DNA of 64,000 nucleotides from Thalassobacterium sedimentorum (GTDB taxonomy: Bacteria; Verrucomicrobiota; Verrucomicrobiia; Opitutales; Coraliomargaritaceae): the NCBI RefSeq assembly GCF_031127905.1, contig NZ_JARXIC010000001.1, positions 240,051 to 304,050 of the forward strand, read 5' to 3'. The notes under the pieces are model-generated. The model saw only the letters and a program-made list of their open reading frames with translations, did not search any database and was not told where the DNA came from. The position numbers and the translations under genes are program-made. Below, piece by piece: positions 36,555-45,505 of the stretch; the first letter of the stretch is position 1, and each line of letters starts with the position of its first letter.

Positions 36555-37523
36555 TTATGAGTGGAACTGCGGCAAGAGCACGTCGGCCAATTGCTGCAGT
36601 GTCTGTTCGATCGGAGTCTGATTGAAGCGCAGGTTGAGCGCGACGTGATTGATGCCTGCGGCTTCCAAGGCTTGTAGATGTTCAATCAGATAGCGCACAC
36701 CGGTTTGTAAGCCGAGATGAATGGGACGCGGCGCGGCATCGGGATCGTCGAGCAGATCGACGTAGAGCGACTGCATGACGGGCTGCGGTGAGCGGCCGGC
36801 GTCGATCACGCGGTCGTTCCAGTTGCGGATCAGCTGCGCCTGTGTGGCCGGTGGACGCGGATACAGCATCCAACCATCCCCGTGCGCTGCAGCCCACTCT
36901 GGTGCCTGTTGACTCCCTCCGGTGATGAGCAGCGGTAGTTGTCCGCCGACCGGTTTGGGCAGCATGTCCATGCCACGGCCCGGTTGCCCGTAGGCATTTG
37001 CAAACTCCGGCGCGGTTTCGCTCATGCGGCGAATATAGTCGAAGCTTTCACGAAAGCGAGCGCCCCGGTTTTCAAAGGGCAAGTTGAGGGCCGGATATTC
37101 GTCGGGACGATCGCCGGAAGCGACGCCGAGAAGGAGGCGTCCCCCCGAGAGCACATCCGCAGTCGCGGCGGCCTTGGCCACATGAGCCGGATGCCGCAGC
37201 GGCAAGACGACGCTGGCCACGCCGAGCGCGATGCGTTCGGTCTGCCCCGCGAGCAGGCCGAGATAAACGAAGGGATCGAAGAGCTGACCAGCATCGCCGA
37301 AGGACGGCACGTTGAAGGGCACATCGCGCAACCAGACCGCGGCAAAGCCCAAGCGCTCCACGAGTTGCACCCGCTCCAGATGCTGCGCCATGGTCGGCAC
37401 CGGATTGTTGCGGTTGGCCTCAATCGGCACGACCAGTCCAAGACTCAACTTGCCGGGACGGAACACGGAGTTGTAAGCGCGGTTGATGGAGCTGTAGGCG
37501 GGGCTGACTGGTGGTGTTGGCAT
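36555..37523 (-). CDS. LLM-class (luciferase-like) flavin-dependent oxidoreductase
   Basis: 322 residues from ATG 37523. The frame stays open far upstream, but that part is Ser/Pro/Arg-rich readthrough antisense to coding DNA, and the ATG start gives family-like MPTPPVSPAYSSINRAYNSV then FRPGKLSLGLVVPIE. The bacterial-luciferase TIM barrel has LERVQLVERLGFAAVWLRDV, RIALGVASVVLPLRHPAHVA (a standard LLM segment), LLLGVASGDRPDEYPALNLP and QLPLLITGGSQQAPEWAAAH. It uses reduced FMN or F420. Third gene of the operon, 28 bases after the quinone-reductase gene. Confidence 0.92.
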   Translation of the reverse strand: MPTPPVSPAYSSINRAYNSVFRPGKLSLGLVVPIEANRNNPVPTMAQHLERVQLVERLGFAAVWLRDVPFNVPSFGDAGQLFDPFVYLGLLAGQTERIALGVASVVLPLRHPAHVAKAAATADVLSGGRLLLGVASGDRPDEYPALNLPFENRGARFRESFDYIRRMSETAPEFANAYGQPGRGMDMLPKPVGGQLPLLITGGSQQAPEWAAAHGDGWMLYPRPPATQAQLIRNWNDRVIDAGRSPQPVMQSLYVDLLDDPDAAPRPIHLGLQTGVRYLIEHLQALEAAGINHVALNLRFNQTPIEQTLQQLADVLLPQFHS

Positions 37524-37551
37524 GGTGTGCGGATGGTTGGCGGGTTTCGAA

Positions 37552-38538
37552 TTAATTCTCGATGACGACCTTGCCCATGGCTTTGCCGCTTTCGAGACGG
37601 GCGTGGGCCTCGCCGGCTTGTTCGAGCGTGAAGTTTGTTGCATCGAGCACCGGCTTGAGAGCGCCGGCTTCGGCGATCTCGGTGAGGGCGCGCAGGATGG
37701 CTCCGTGCTGTTCGCGCTTATGATTGTGCAACATCGGGATGAGCATGAAGACGACATGGAGCGAGAGGCCCTTGAAGTGCGCAGCGCTGAGGTCGAGCTC
37801 GCAGAGCGTCACAGTGGTGGCGATCTGTCCGTTGAGTGCTGCGGCCTCGAAGGAGTTGAGTAGATTGGCTCCGCCCACGCTGTCAAAGACGAGATCAAAC
37901 CCGGTGCCGTCGGTGTGTTTGGCAACATAGTCGGCCACGGTCTCGGTCTTGTAGTTGATGGGAGTCGCGCCGAGCTGCTCGATGAGTGCGGTCTGGGCAT
38001 CGCCACCGCCGGTCGAGTAAACCGCTGCGCCCCAGTGATTGGCCAATTGAATCGCGATGTGACCGACGCCACCCGAGCCGCCGTGCACGAGGACCTTTTG
38101 TCCGGCTGCAATCTGCGCGCGCTGGAGACCTTCGTAGGCAGTGATCCCGACCAGCGGCAAGGCTGCGGCTTCGCGCATGGATAGGTTCTTCGCTTTGTGT
38201 GCGATCAACTGGCTGTCCGCCACGATGTATTCCGCCAGCGTGCCCGGCAGGTCCGCGAGACCGCCCGCGCAGCCATAAACTTCGTCGCCCACGGCATAGT
38301 CTGTGACGCCTGCGCCGACCGCTTCGACCGTGCCGGCAAAGTCCATTCCGAGGATGGCCGAGGTTACCGGCGAGAGCGGGAGTTCTTCGCCCATATTGCG
38401 GATCATGGTGTCGACCGTGTTGACACTGGAGGCGGCGATTTTGACGAGGACGTGCCCCGCCTTGAGGGCAGGTGTTTCGATTTCGGCGGCTTCAAAGACT
38501 GAGTCGGCGCCATAGGCATTGAGTTGCATTGCTTTCAT
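37552..38538 (-). CDS. MDR-family NADPH:quinone oxidoreductase, zinc-independent
   Basis: 328 residues. The medium-chain dehydrogenase fold is complete: AGHVLVKIAASSVNTVDTMI, LGMDFAGTVEAVGAGVTDYA, VGDEVYGCAGGLADLPGTLA, AALPLVGITAYEGL and the Rossmann motif VLVHGGSGGVGHIAIQLANH. No structural zinc Cys cluster is present, so it belongs with quinone oxidoreductases or enoyl reductases, which protect against quinones and enals. Second gene of the operon, 42 bases after the alcohol-dehydrogenase-like gene. It is a distant relative of that neighbour, likely an old duplication. Confidence 0.93.
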   Translation of the reverse strand: MKAMQLNAYGADSVFEAAEIETPALKAGHVLVKIAASSVNTVDTMIRNMGEELPLSPVTSAILGMDFAGTVEAVGAGVTDYAVGDEVYGCAGGLADLPGTLAEYIVADSQLIAHKAKNLSMREAAALPLVGITAYEGLQRAQIAAGQKVLVHGGSGGVGHIAIQLANHWGAAVYSTGGGDAQTALIEQLGATPINYKTETVADYVAKHTDGTGFDLVFDSVGGANLLNSFEAAALNGQIATTVTLCELDLSAAHFKGLSLHVVFMLIPMLHNHKREQHGAILRALTEIAEAGALKPVLDATNFTLEQAGEAHARLESGKAMGKVVIEN

Positions 38539-38580
38539 AATAAGTTCCTTTTCTTTATTCAGTTATTTGTTGATTTAGAA

Positions 38581-39600
38581 TTAGGCTTCGATGCCGCCTA
38601 GGACATTCTTGCCGATCACGCGGCCGCTCTCTTGTAAGGCGTGCGCCTGCTTCAGATTTTCGGCGGTCAGGCCACCGAGATTTGCGGTCACGGTGGAGAC
38701 GAGGGTCTCGTCGTCGAGTAGCTCGGAAATGCGGTTGAGGAGTCGGTGCTGCTCTTCGATGTCGTCGGTCTGAAACATGGAGCGCACAAACATGAACTCC
38801 CAGCGCAGGCTGAGTGACTTGGGCTTGAGGGCAGTGGCATCCAGTGTTTCAGGGTCATCGATCAGGGCGATGTGTCCGCGCGGTTGGATCAGCTCGATGA
38901 TCGCGGGTAGGTGCTCTTCGGTGCCGTTGAGCGAGGCGACATATTTCGGGGCGATGCCGAGGGCCTGCATCTGATCGACCAACGATTCGCGGTGATTGAT
39001 CACGTGATCGGCGCCCATCTTTTTGACCCACTCAACAGTGTCGGGACGTGAGGCAGTGGCGATGACAGTCAGGCCAGTTAACTTCTTAGCCAGCTGAATG
39101 AGAATGGAGCCGACTCCGCCCGCGCCACCAATGATGAGGATGGATTCACCAGCGCCTTCGCCTTCCTTTAGACCAAGCGAATCAAACAAGAGCTCCCAGG
39201 CCGTGATCGCAGTCAGCGGCATGCCAGCCGCTTCGGCGAAGTCCAATGAGGACGGCTTCTTGCCGACGATGCGTTCATCGACTGCGTGGAATTCCGCGTT
39301 TGTGCCTTGGCGGGTGATGTCTCCGGCGTAGAAGACCTCGTCGCCGACTTTGAAGAGACGGACTTCGCTGCCGACCTCGCGGACGATTCCAGCGGCATCG
39401 TAGCCGATCACTTTACTCGTGCCGGGCTCAGGTCCCATTTCCTGGCTGATGCGAACTTTGACATCCACTGGATTGACCGAGATGCCTTTGACTTCGACCA
39501 GTAAGTCGCGCGGTCCGATTTGCGGTTTTTCAATTTCCAATTCGATCAATGCGTCAGTTGCCGAGATGGGGCTAGCTTGTGTGTATCCGATTGCTTTCAT
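38581..39600 (-). CDS. Alcohol dehydrogenase-like MDR protein (adh_fam_1-type), operon leader
   Basis: 339 residues from ATG 39600; the upstream in-frame extension overlaps the divergent promoter and is not protein-like, whereas the ATG gives [20 protein letters not shown], the family's usual beginning. Motifs: [53 protein letters not shown] and [20 protein letters not shown]. It resembles the 'zinc-binding alcohol dehydrogenase family' group (TIGR02817 type), although Cys/His ligands are not evident. First gene of a six-gene operon divergent from the AraC regulator; direct-repeat operators lie 146-175 bases upstream. Confidence 0.92.
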   Translation of the reverse strand: MKAIGYTQASPISATDALIELEIEKPQIGPRDLLVEVKGISVNPVDVKVRISQEMGPEPGTSKVIGYDAAGIVREVGSEVRLFKVGDEVFYAGDITRQGTNAEFHAVDERIVGKKPSSLDFAEAAGMPLTAITAWELLFDSLGLKEGEGAGESILIIGGAGGVGSILIQLAKKLTGLTVIATASRPDTVEWVKKMGADHVINHRESLVDQMQALGIAPKYVASLNGTEEHLPAIIELIQPRGHIALIDDPETLDATALKPKSLSLRWEFMFVRSMFQTDDIEEQHRLLNRISELLDDETLVSTVTANLGGLTAENLKQAHALQESGRVIGKNVLGGIEA

Positions 39601-39745
39601 AATTTTGTGGTTTCGTGTGGTCGTGTTCTCGAATGTGAGTGTGCACCTACTGTCGCAGCGTCGCTTGCCACCAGCAAATGCAAAGCCTTGTAGGAAACAT
39701 GGCTTGTTCGGTATAATTATTGGAAATCTGTGCCATCCATTGAGG

Positions 39746-39776
39746 AATTCGCAGATTATAGTGGATAATTCGCAGA
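39746..39776. promoter_or_regulatory. Direct-repeat operator for AraC-type regulator
   Basis: The ten-base unit AATTCGCAGA occurs at 39746-39755 and again at 39767-39776, in the same orientation and exactly 21 bases apart, two turns of the helix. It lies between the divergent AraC gene (start 39817) and the oxidoreductase operon (start 39600). Tandem direct half-sites two turns apart are the normal binding arrangement for AraC/XylS dimers. The position nearer to the regulator gene would also allow autoregulation. Confidence 0.7.
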
Positions 39777-39816
39777 ATATGCCCACTAGTTAGTCCAACG
39801 AACCCAGAAATATACC

Positions 39817-40680
39817 ATGATCACTGAATCCGCCAAAAAAATCTTTGAGATCGAAGTCGAGGAGCTCTCCAGCTGGGGCAAGCGCCCGCACAAACACAGC
39901 TTCTTTGAAATTGTTTACGTCGAGAGCGGCGCCGGCATTCAATGCATCAACCAGCACGAATTTCCCTACAAAGCCGGACACATCTTCCTGCTGCCGCCGC
40001 TGGACTGCCACTCTTTCAAGGTGCAGGAGCCCTCGCGCTTTTACTACATCCGCTTCACGGATCACTATTTCATCAACGAGGACGGGCTCACCCAGCACCG
40101 TGAATGGTTCGATCGCATCGCTTATATTCTCGCAAACTACAACAAGGTGCCGGGCGACATCATTGCCTCCGAGCGGGAGCGCGAGTTCATCATCCACAAC
40201 ATCAAATCGATCTATCAGGAATACGCGTCAGCCGATGCCTACTCCGACGCCATCATCAGCGGAACGGTCGCCTCCATTCTCAACATCCTCGCCCGCAGCA
40301 TCGAGAAACGCTACGTCGAGCAGGCCAATGAAGTGGAAAACCGCTTCGGCGAAATTTTGCGCTACATCAACAATCACCTCGCGGACAAGGATAAGATCCG
40401 CGTGCCCGCGCTGGCGGAAAAGTTCGGCATCTCGCCCACTTACTTTTCGGAGTATTTCAAAAAGCAAGCCGGTGAGAGCCTGGCCAACTACATTACCAAA
40501 GCAAAACTCCGCTTGGTCGAAACCAAGGTGCTGCACACCGACCAGTCACTCAAAGAGATCGCCTACGAATTGAACTTCACCGATAGCAGTCACCTGGCCC
40601 GCACCTTCAAGAAAGCCTACGGTATCACCATCACGCAATTCAAAGCAATCGACGGTAAAACTTATTTGCTGAGCGCGTAA
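39817..40680 (+). CDS. AraC-family transcriptional regulator
   Basis: 287 residues. The N-terminal part has the cupin sensor pattern ([40 protein letters not shown]). The C-terminal two HTH motifs are standard: [33 protein letters not shown] and [40 protein letters not shown]. It is transcribed away from the six-gene oxidoreductase operon, with a two-turn direct repeat in between, and is likely its activator in response to an electrophile or other small ligand. Confidence 0.93.
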   Translation: MITESAKKIFEIEVEELSSWGKRPHKHSFFEIVYVESGAGIQCINQHEFPYKAGHIFLLPPLDCHSFKVQEPSRFYYIRFTDHYFINEDGLTQHREWFDRIAYILANYNKVPGDIIASEREREFIIHNIKSIYQEYASADAYSDAIISGTVASILNILARSIEKRYVEQANEVENRFGEILRYINNHLADKDKIRVPALAEKFGISPTYFSEYFKKQAGESLANYITKAKLRLVETKVLHTDQSLKEIAYELNFTDSSHLARTFKKAYGITITQFKAIDGKTYLLSA

Positions 40681-40778
40681 GCCGATCTTGACACTGGATT
40701 CGCAACAAAATGATGCCAGCCAATATCATTGCCAGAACATACACGACTCTCTGCTAGCAGAATAGGCCTCCAAAACAT

Positions 40779-42566
40779 TTACTCAGCCAAACGTCGTGCC
40801 AGTTGATGTAAATACAAAGACTGTGGATATAACGTCTCTCCCTTGCCGACTCCTTCAACAATATCTACAGGAGCACTCACCTCTTCCCGGGCGGGATAAT
40901 CGCCATCAGTCCGAACGTCAACCACTGCTCCCTGAGTTCCAATAACATATCCGTACCTAGCCTGCATGCTCCATACTACAAACGGATGAAATTGATTGGA
41001 AATTCCAGTAGTATTCCATATTACGGTATGCGCGGAGGTCGAATTATGCTTTGGTTTCGAAAGGCGATCATAGTAGCGATCACGAGCCTCGAACCAGCTA
41101 TTCTCAGCAATGCAGTTATCGAATAAGTTAGAATGGCTAAACCACATATGATGATCACTGCCCTTCCCATGTGTTTTTCCAGAACCAGCGGTTTGCCGGC
41201 CAGTCTCCTTATCCCGGCAACGATACAACACATTACCAGAAGACGACATTCCACTAATGGAAAAACCATGGCGTGAATAGGCTGCCAATGAATTGGCAAT
41301 GAAACAATCGTTCGAATTGTCAATTCGATACATATATCCATTTCCTCCACCGCCTCCATATTGGGCCTTTTGCATCGAGCAATTTAATACAGACACAGCA
41401 CGACTCTGCTTTAGACGTATCCCATTAGACAGAAAATGGGTACCCAATTCATTTTGACTGTGGGCAAAACTCTCGACGTCCCGAATCCAGGAGTTCTCTA
41501 CATTCTGCATAAGAATCACATAGGAAAAGTGAACGTCATAAGCGCTTTTCTTTTCTTGTGCGAAATCCAAAGGAAGATCACGACTTTCAGCGAGACGCTG
41601 AGTATACTCACCACTTGGCGCAGCGAAGTCTAAATTCTCCCAACCGTCACGTCCTGGGTGCTCCCGATTACCAATCGAAAAGCCCTCTAAACCAACATTC
41701 TTAACCATGCCAGGTTTTGGATATACCCGTGCCGAATAAGAACGCTTCATAGTATATCGAGTGGGAGCATCAATGGTGAGTATGTTTCTGGCTCGATCAA
41801 TGCCTACTATTTTACGATAATAAAGCATGCTGCCAAGCTTCTGCTCATAGCCCAGCCACCCGAATTCCTGATGATCTTCAATCCAAGCCTGATTAGGGTC
41901 GACTCTTAAGATGATTGCATCACCAACTTCAAAAGGCTCCGTCTGTTCCACGGGAATCTCGATCGTAGGTCCTGACAAATCAGCAGTGATCAGCACGCTT
42001 TCGTTGCCTTCACGCAACCAATCGGCATCAGGTGTACCTGTAACACGAATAATTTGTTGTCCCCGCATCACCGTAGCATCATTGAACAAAAATGTCCGGC
42101 CAATACCCGCCCCCCGTAGCACGATACCATCTTTACGGATCGCCAGCGTAGACGCTCCAGGTTGCTTCGGCAAAATGCGATAAGTTCCTTCAGGTAAATA
42201 TACCACAACCGCCTGCCGATTCAGCGAAGCCGCCTGATTAATCGCTGCTTGAATTGCCTCCGTGCTATCCCGCACTCCCATTGGATCGGCTCCAAAATCC
42301 AGCACATTCAAGATGGGCACATTTACAAGCACTGGTGGCACCTGATGTCCAAGAGCGTAACCTGCATATGAAAAATCTTGAATGAATGCATCGGTCTCAA
42401 AACTTAGGTCCGGCAATGCGGACCAACTCTCATCGTATAGCTCGGAATACCAACTTCCCTGGGATGGAGCAAAAGATGTTTGATTCACTGCGGAATCAAC
42501 AGCTGGCGAGCAACCTACACTCAAGAAGAGTGCATACGTAAGAACTAGAGACGGAAGCTGTGACAT
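40779..42566 (-). CDS. Lipoprotein with pectate-lyase-superfamily beta-helix
   Basis: 595 residues. The start MSQLPSLVLTYALFLSVGCS ends in a lipobox (SVGC). After about 75 residues comes ILNVLDFGADPMGVRDSTEA, IQAAINQAASLNRQAVVVYL and PEGTYRILPKQPGASTLAIR, the entry of a Pectate_lyase_3/GH28-like right-handed beta-helix; later coils include GGGGNGYMYRIDNSNDCFIA and AYSRHGFSISGMSSSGNVLY. Such proteins are lyases or hydrolases of uronic-acid or galactan-type polysaccharides. It starts 30 bases after the PEP-CTERM gene on the same strand and would share its promoter, which carries two copies of the TTCAAA-type operator. It is not similar to the two GH141-like proteins beyond fold. Confidence 0.8.
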   Translation of the reverse strand: MSQLPSLVLTYALFLSVGCSPAVDSAVNQTSFAPSQGSWYSELYDESWSALPDLSFETDAFIQDFSYAGYALGHQVPPVLVNVPILNVLDFGADPMGVRDSTEAIQAAINQAASLNRQAVVVYLPEGTYRILPKQPGASTLAIRKDGIVLRGAGIGRTFLFNDATVMRGQQIIRVTGTPDADWLREGNESVLITADLSGPTIEIPVEQTEPFEVGDAIILRVDPNQAWIEDHQEFGWLGYEQKLGSMLYYRKIVGIDRARNILTIDAPTRYTMKRSYSARVYPKPGMVKNVGLEGFSIGNREHPGRDGWENLDFAAPSGEYTQRLAESRDLPLDFAQEKKSAYDVHFSYVILMQNVENSWIRDVESFAHSQNELGTHFLSNGIRLKQSRAVSVLNCSMQKAQYGGGGGNGYMYRIDNSNDCFIANSLAAYSRHGFSISGMSSSGNVLYRCRDKETGRQTAGSGKTHGKGSDHHMWFSHSNLFDNCIAENSWFEARDRYYDRLSKPKHNSTSAHTVIWNTTGISNQFHPFVVWSMQARYGYVIGTQGAVVDVRTDGDYPAREEVSAPVDIVEGVGKGETLYPQSLYLHQLARRLAE

Positions 42567-42596
42567 AGCGAAGTGAGTATTATAAATACTACAAAT

Positions 42597-43502
42597 TTAA
42601 TGATTTGGACGGCGTAAAAAAGCCCCGACTGAGCAAACTATAGCCAATATCATCGCTCCGGCATGAGCAGGTTCTGGAATACTACTGGTGCCACTCGCTT
42701 CAAAGGAACGAATTCCCAAACCATAGGCAGTGCTGGAACTATCTGTTCCTATCCATTCGTCTTCTTCAAAATACAATCCAACAGCAGTAATCTCAGAAAG
42801 CGAAATCGAAGTATAGGATGCCGCATTTTGATCAAAATTGAGTGAAGTTGATGGCGTATAAAGTGCCCATTGTTCATTCGATAGCGCAGTACCGCTCAGC
42901 GAAAAACTCCCATTATTCTGACGTAAATTCAAAGCAGTTTGAGAGACATAGTAATTACCGCCGGCAACCTGAACGACATAGCGTCCATCGAAATCTAAAC
43001 TTTCATCCGTCGAATTAATAAAACCTGCAGTGGATACTGTCAGACTAGTTAAAGTCACCGCCCCTGTGTTCAAGTCATTGGAGAAATCTTCTTGCTTAAA
43101 AATATAAACTCCAGCCAATCGCAGCTCTTCATTCAAAAAGCCTCCACTGCTATAAGATTGTAAGTAAATTTGATCCGTATTGTCCGACCCCGTATTGTTG
43201 CGGATCTGTCGACGACTGAAGCCACCATCGACACTATCCGACCAAAACTCATGCCCACCATAGAACGTAGGCCCCGTATATCCAGATACTGGACTCATCT
43301 GATTCGTATCGCTAAAACTAGTACGGTATACATAGGGGTTGCTCGCAACTTGCGCAGTTGGACGCGCAAAGTTGGCATCAGTAGCCACATAACCGTTACT
43401 CGCACTGTATGAAATTAAGGTCTCGGCCTGGATGCTAGCCGAAGCAAGACATACTGCCGTAAAGATCATTAAGCCGTGTTTACTCTGATTGGGTATTTTC
43501 AT
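42597..43502 (-). CDS. PEP-CTERM surface protein
   Basis: 301 residues. Signal peptide LMIFTAVCLASASIQAETLI; tail SIPEPAHAGAMILAIVCSVG then AFLRRPNH, a PEP-CTERM signal with a somewhat shortened Arg cluster. The body is rich in Ser, Thr, Asn and Tyr (YRTSFSDTNQMSPVSGYTGP; GVYIFKQEDFSNDLNTGAVT; YVVQVAGGNYYVSQTALNLR) and probably folds as a beta-sandwich; I do not recognise the family. First gene of a two-gene operon with the beta-helix lipoprotein, divergent from a pseudopilin gene. Two palindromic operators lie in the shared upstream region. This is the PEP-CTERM member of the second pseudopilin/regulator/PEP-CTERM group. Confidence 0.87.
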   Translation of the reverse strand: MKIPNQSKHGLMIFTAVCLASASIQAETLISYSASNGYVATDANFARPTAQVASNPYVYRTSFSDTNQMSPVSGYTGPTFYGGHEFWSDSVDGGFSRRQIRNNTGSDNTDQIYLQSYSSGGFLNEELRLAGVYIFKQEDFSNDLNTGAVTLTSLTVSTAGFINSTDESLDFDGRYVVQVAGGNYYVSQTALNLRQNNGSFSLSGTALSNEQWALYTPSTSLNFDQNAASYTSISLSEITAVGLYFEEDEWIGTDSSSTAYGLGIRSFEASGTSSIPEPAHAGAMILAIVCSVGAFLRRPNH

Positions 43503-43595
43503 AATATTAATGGATTGTTAGGTATATCGTCCAGACATGAGACGCGCAGACCTTGCAATCTAGTCTGGCATAGCAGAGGATCAAAAGCTTTAACA

Positions 43596-43609
43596 TTCAA
43601 ACATTTGAA
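43596..43609. promoter_or_regulatory. Palindromic operator copy 1 (TTCAAACATTTGAA)
   Basis: A 6-2-6 palindrome with arms TTCAAA and TTTGAA, between the divergent PEP-CTERM (43502) and pseudopilin (43710) genes. The same motif recurs 20 bases away and again directly before the nearby LacI gene. The size and symmetry suit a LacI-family operator. Confidence 0.7.
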
Positions 43610-43615
43610 AAATAA

Positions 43616-43629
43616 TTCAAGTGTTTGAA
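43616..43629. promoter_or_regulatory. Palindromic operator copy 2 (TTCAAGTGTTTGAA)
   Basis: Second copy of the motif, with one half-site change, extending to a wider symmetric AATTCAA...TTGAATT block at 43614-43631. Its centre is 20 bases from that of copy 1, about two helical turns, so two repressor dimers could sit on the same face of the DNA. Confidence 0.68.
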
Positions 43630-43709
43630 TTGAGGCAGAGTTGCACTATGCTCCTCCTCCACAGTATAAATTATGTTCCAAAAATAAATCTGCATTTGGA
43701 TTAACTACC

Positions 43710-44384
43710 ATGCCCGTCAATACATTACAAAGAAAGCCTGCAACCGCTTTTACACTCATCGAGCTTCTCGTGGTGATTGCTGTCATCGCAATCTTAGCCA
43801 GTATCCTGATGACATCACTGGGCCGGGTAAGCGAAAAAGCCCTGTTAACCACAAGCTTAAGCAATATCCGGGAGCTCCATGCTGCAAATACAATGTATGC
43901 AAATGATAATGGCGGCCACTATGTCCCAATCGCCTCTCGTGATAACAATGGCACCTTACTTCGGTGGCTAGAGAATGATCAATATAGAGCATTTTTAGGC
44001 CTACAGGAGGATCAGGAGTGGCCCGATGACCTATTTTCGCCCAACGCAAATGTTCTAGATTCTCATGGCAAGCCACGCTTTGACCGCTCTTATGCAATGA
44101 ATATAACAGGCTTAACTGGATATTCTACCCCAGGAAACCTCTGGCAGCTTTCAGTTTACAAAGTTGATGAACCAGCGAAAACAATCGCGATGACCGATGC
44201 ATTGGACTGGATCGTCTCTTATTATGGCACAAAAAAATACACCGGAGTGGAAGTCTCTTCAGGCAGCACAGTCGCCTATCGATACAGTGGCAAAGCCGCA
44301 GTTATCTACTATGATGGCCATACCGCGGCACACACGATGGAGGAAATTAGCGATAAATCAGAAGCGTGGTTTCTTGATAATTAA
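43710..44384 (+). CDS. Type II-secretion-like pseudopilin
   Basis: 224 residues from ATG 43710; the frame is open upstream, but this start gives a short prepilin leader, MPVNTLQRKPATAFTLIELL, with Glu at position 5 after cleavage before Phe. A hydrophobic helix follows (VVIAVIAILASILMTSLGRV), then SNIRELHAANTMYANDNGGH. The C-terminal VAYRYSGKAAVIYYDGHTAA matches the H-x9-DG type seen in the phylum, with Tyr where His is usual. It is divergent from the PEP-CTERM gene and its stop overlaps the stop of the LacI gene by four bases (44381-44384). The shared operators suggest control by that LacI. Confidence 0.87.
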   Translation: MPVNTLQRKPATAFTLIELLVVIAVIAILASILMTSLGRVSEKALLTTSLSNIRELHAANTMYANDNGGHYVPIASRDNNGTLLRWLENDQYRAFLGLQEDQEWPDDLFSPNANVLDSHGKPRFDRSYAMNITGLTGYSTPGNLWQLSVYKVDEPAKTIAMTDALDWIVSYYGTKKYTGVEVSSGSTVAYRYSGKAAVIYYDGHTAAHTMEEISDKSEAWFLDN

Positions 44385-45406
44385 GAAGCCGCAACAGCAG
44401 GCAATATGGTGCCTCCCTCATGATACTCACCTGCAACCATTAGAGACTTTGGAGTCTTGGGAACCCCATAGACATGCTCATGCATTTGAGCGACCAAAAA
44501 ACTAACCGCACTTTCTGCAAGTATCTCAGGTTTGGTATCAAAGCCCGAAATCTCATCTGGAGTTTTCGGCGAATAGCCCTTCCAGCCTATAATGGAAAAA
44601 CCGACCTCCTCTGGAATCTTCAAGCCGGATTCCAATATCAATGCGTGTTCTCTTTCATGAGCGATCACAGCATCCAATTGATTGCGATCAATCCACTGAC
44701 GAATCGATGTAGCATCCAGGAAATCTTTCGAATGAAGTTCTATTTTAGCAGAACCACTAGCCACCTGCTCGTAAAGATATGCACTATGTAAAATTCCGTG
44801 AGTTCGGTTACTCAGTGCTTGAGACAGCACTAAACCTATCCGACGATATCCTCGTTTCCTTAAAATATCCAAATGCGTCAACATATTGTGATAGTGATCT
44901 AACACCGCTCTAGTAAAATTTGGCTGACTGACTGAATAACCATATTCAATCACAATAAACTGCGACCATTCATCTCCCAAATCAGCACCTGACTCGGCAA
45001 AGGGGCCGACTAGAACTCCCTTAATTCCACGATTCCACCAGACCGATTTGAAATGCTTTAAACTACTACCTGCATCGCTCAAATTATATTCATTTAGCTC
45101 ATAACCTAACTGCTGCGCCTTCATTCTGGCTCGACGCATCACCATCGCATTAAATGGATCAGAGCGCGGCATATCCGTCAAATAGGCAAGCGCACTTTGT
45201 ATGGGACGCGTGCGATTTTGCTCACGATACGCACATAAAGCCTTCATTGCGGCGCTTGGTACATATCCCATCTCATTTGCAATTTTACGAATCCTCGAAC
45301 GAGTCGCTTCCGACAATCGAGGATCCTCCCGCAAAGCCAACGAAACGGTTGAATAGTGCATGCCGGCCTCTCTAGCGATGTCTTTGATAGTAATATAAGA
45401 TGCCAT
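44381..45406 (-). CDS. LacI-family transcriptional regulator
   Basis: 341 residues. HTH YITIKDIAREAGMHYSTVSL at residues 4-23 and ARALREDPRLS-like hinge (LALREDPRLSEATRSRIRKI, ANEMGYVPSAAMKAL). This belongs to the LacI subgroup with the 'YVPSAAMKAL' continuation common in Verrucomicrobia and differs from the two RRPGP-type regulators at 16796 and 24520. The effector domain has GIKGVLVGPFAESGADLGDE, RRIGLVLSQALSNRTHGILH and VIAHEREHALILESGLKIPE. Its start is one base from an operator-like palindrome that recurs twice before the PEP-CTERM and pseudopilin genes, so it likely controls itself, that operon and perhaps the flavoprotein gene divergent from it. A four-base tail-to-tail overlap joins it to the pseudopilin gene. 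Confidence 0.92.
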   Translation of the reverse strand: MASYITIKDIAREAGMHYSTVSLALREDPRLSEATRSRIRKIANEMGYVPSAAMKALCAYREQNRTRPIQSALAYLTDMPRSDPFNAMVMRRARMKAQQLGYELNEYNLSDAGSSLKHFKSVWWNRGIKGVLVGPFAESGADLGDEWSQFIVIEYGYSVSQPNFTRAVLDHYHNMLTHLDILRKRGYRRIGLVLSQALSNRTHGILHSAYLYEQVASGSAKIELHSKDFLDATSIRQWIDRNQLDAVIAHEREHALILESGLKIPEEVGFSIIGWKGYSPKTPDEISGFDTKPEILAESAVSFLVAQMHEHVYGVPKTPKSLMVAGEYHEGGTILPAVAAS

Positions 45407-45420
45407 ATCAAATGTTTGAA
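45407..45420. promoter_or_regulatory. Palindromic operator copy 3, before LacI start
   Basis: ATCAAATGTTTGAA differs from the symmetric form TTCAAATGTTTGAA at one base and is the third copy of the motif in 1.8 kb. It is adjacent to the LacI start codon and about 86 bases upstream of the divergent flavoprotein gene, as expected for an autoregulatory site that may also affect the flavoprotein. Confidence 0.65.
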
Positions 45421-45505
45421 TAAAACATAAGGTGACGTCAATAGCTCGTATTTACAATATATATGCATTCCGATGACACTAACCTAAGAATCGTTTACAT
45501 ATATT

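Noticed and set aside
36555..37757. Longer reading of the LLM oxidoreductase starting at 37757
   Set aside because: The first 78 residues are Ser/Pro/Arg-rich readthrough antisense to the quinone reductase gene; the ATG at 37523 gives a normal family N-terminus.
38581..39786. Longer reading of the alcohol dehydrogenase-like gene starting at 39786
   Set aside because: It would cover the direct-repeat operator and promoter; the start at 39600 matches the family.
40750..40762. Palindrome TCTGCTAGCAGA as a terminator between convergent genes
   Set aside because: It has no loop and no T-tract, so it would not form a stable terminator hairpin.
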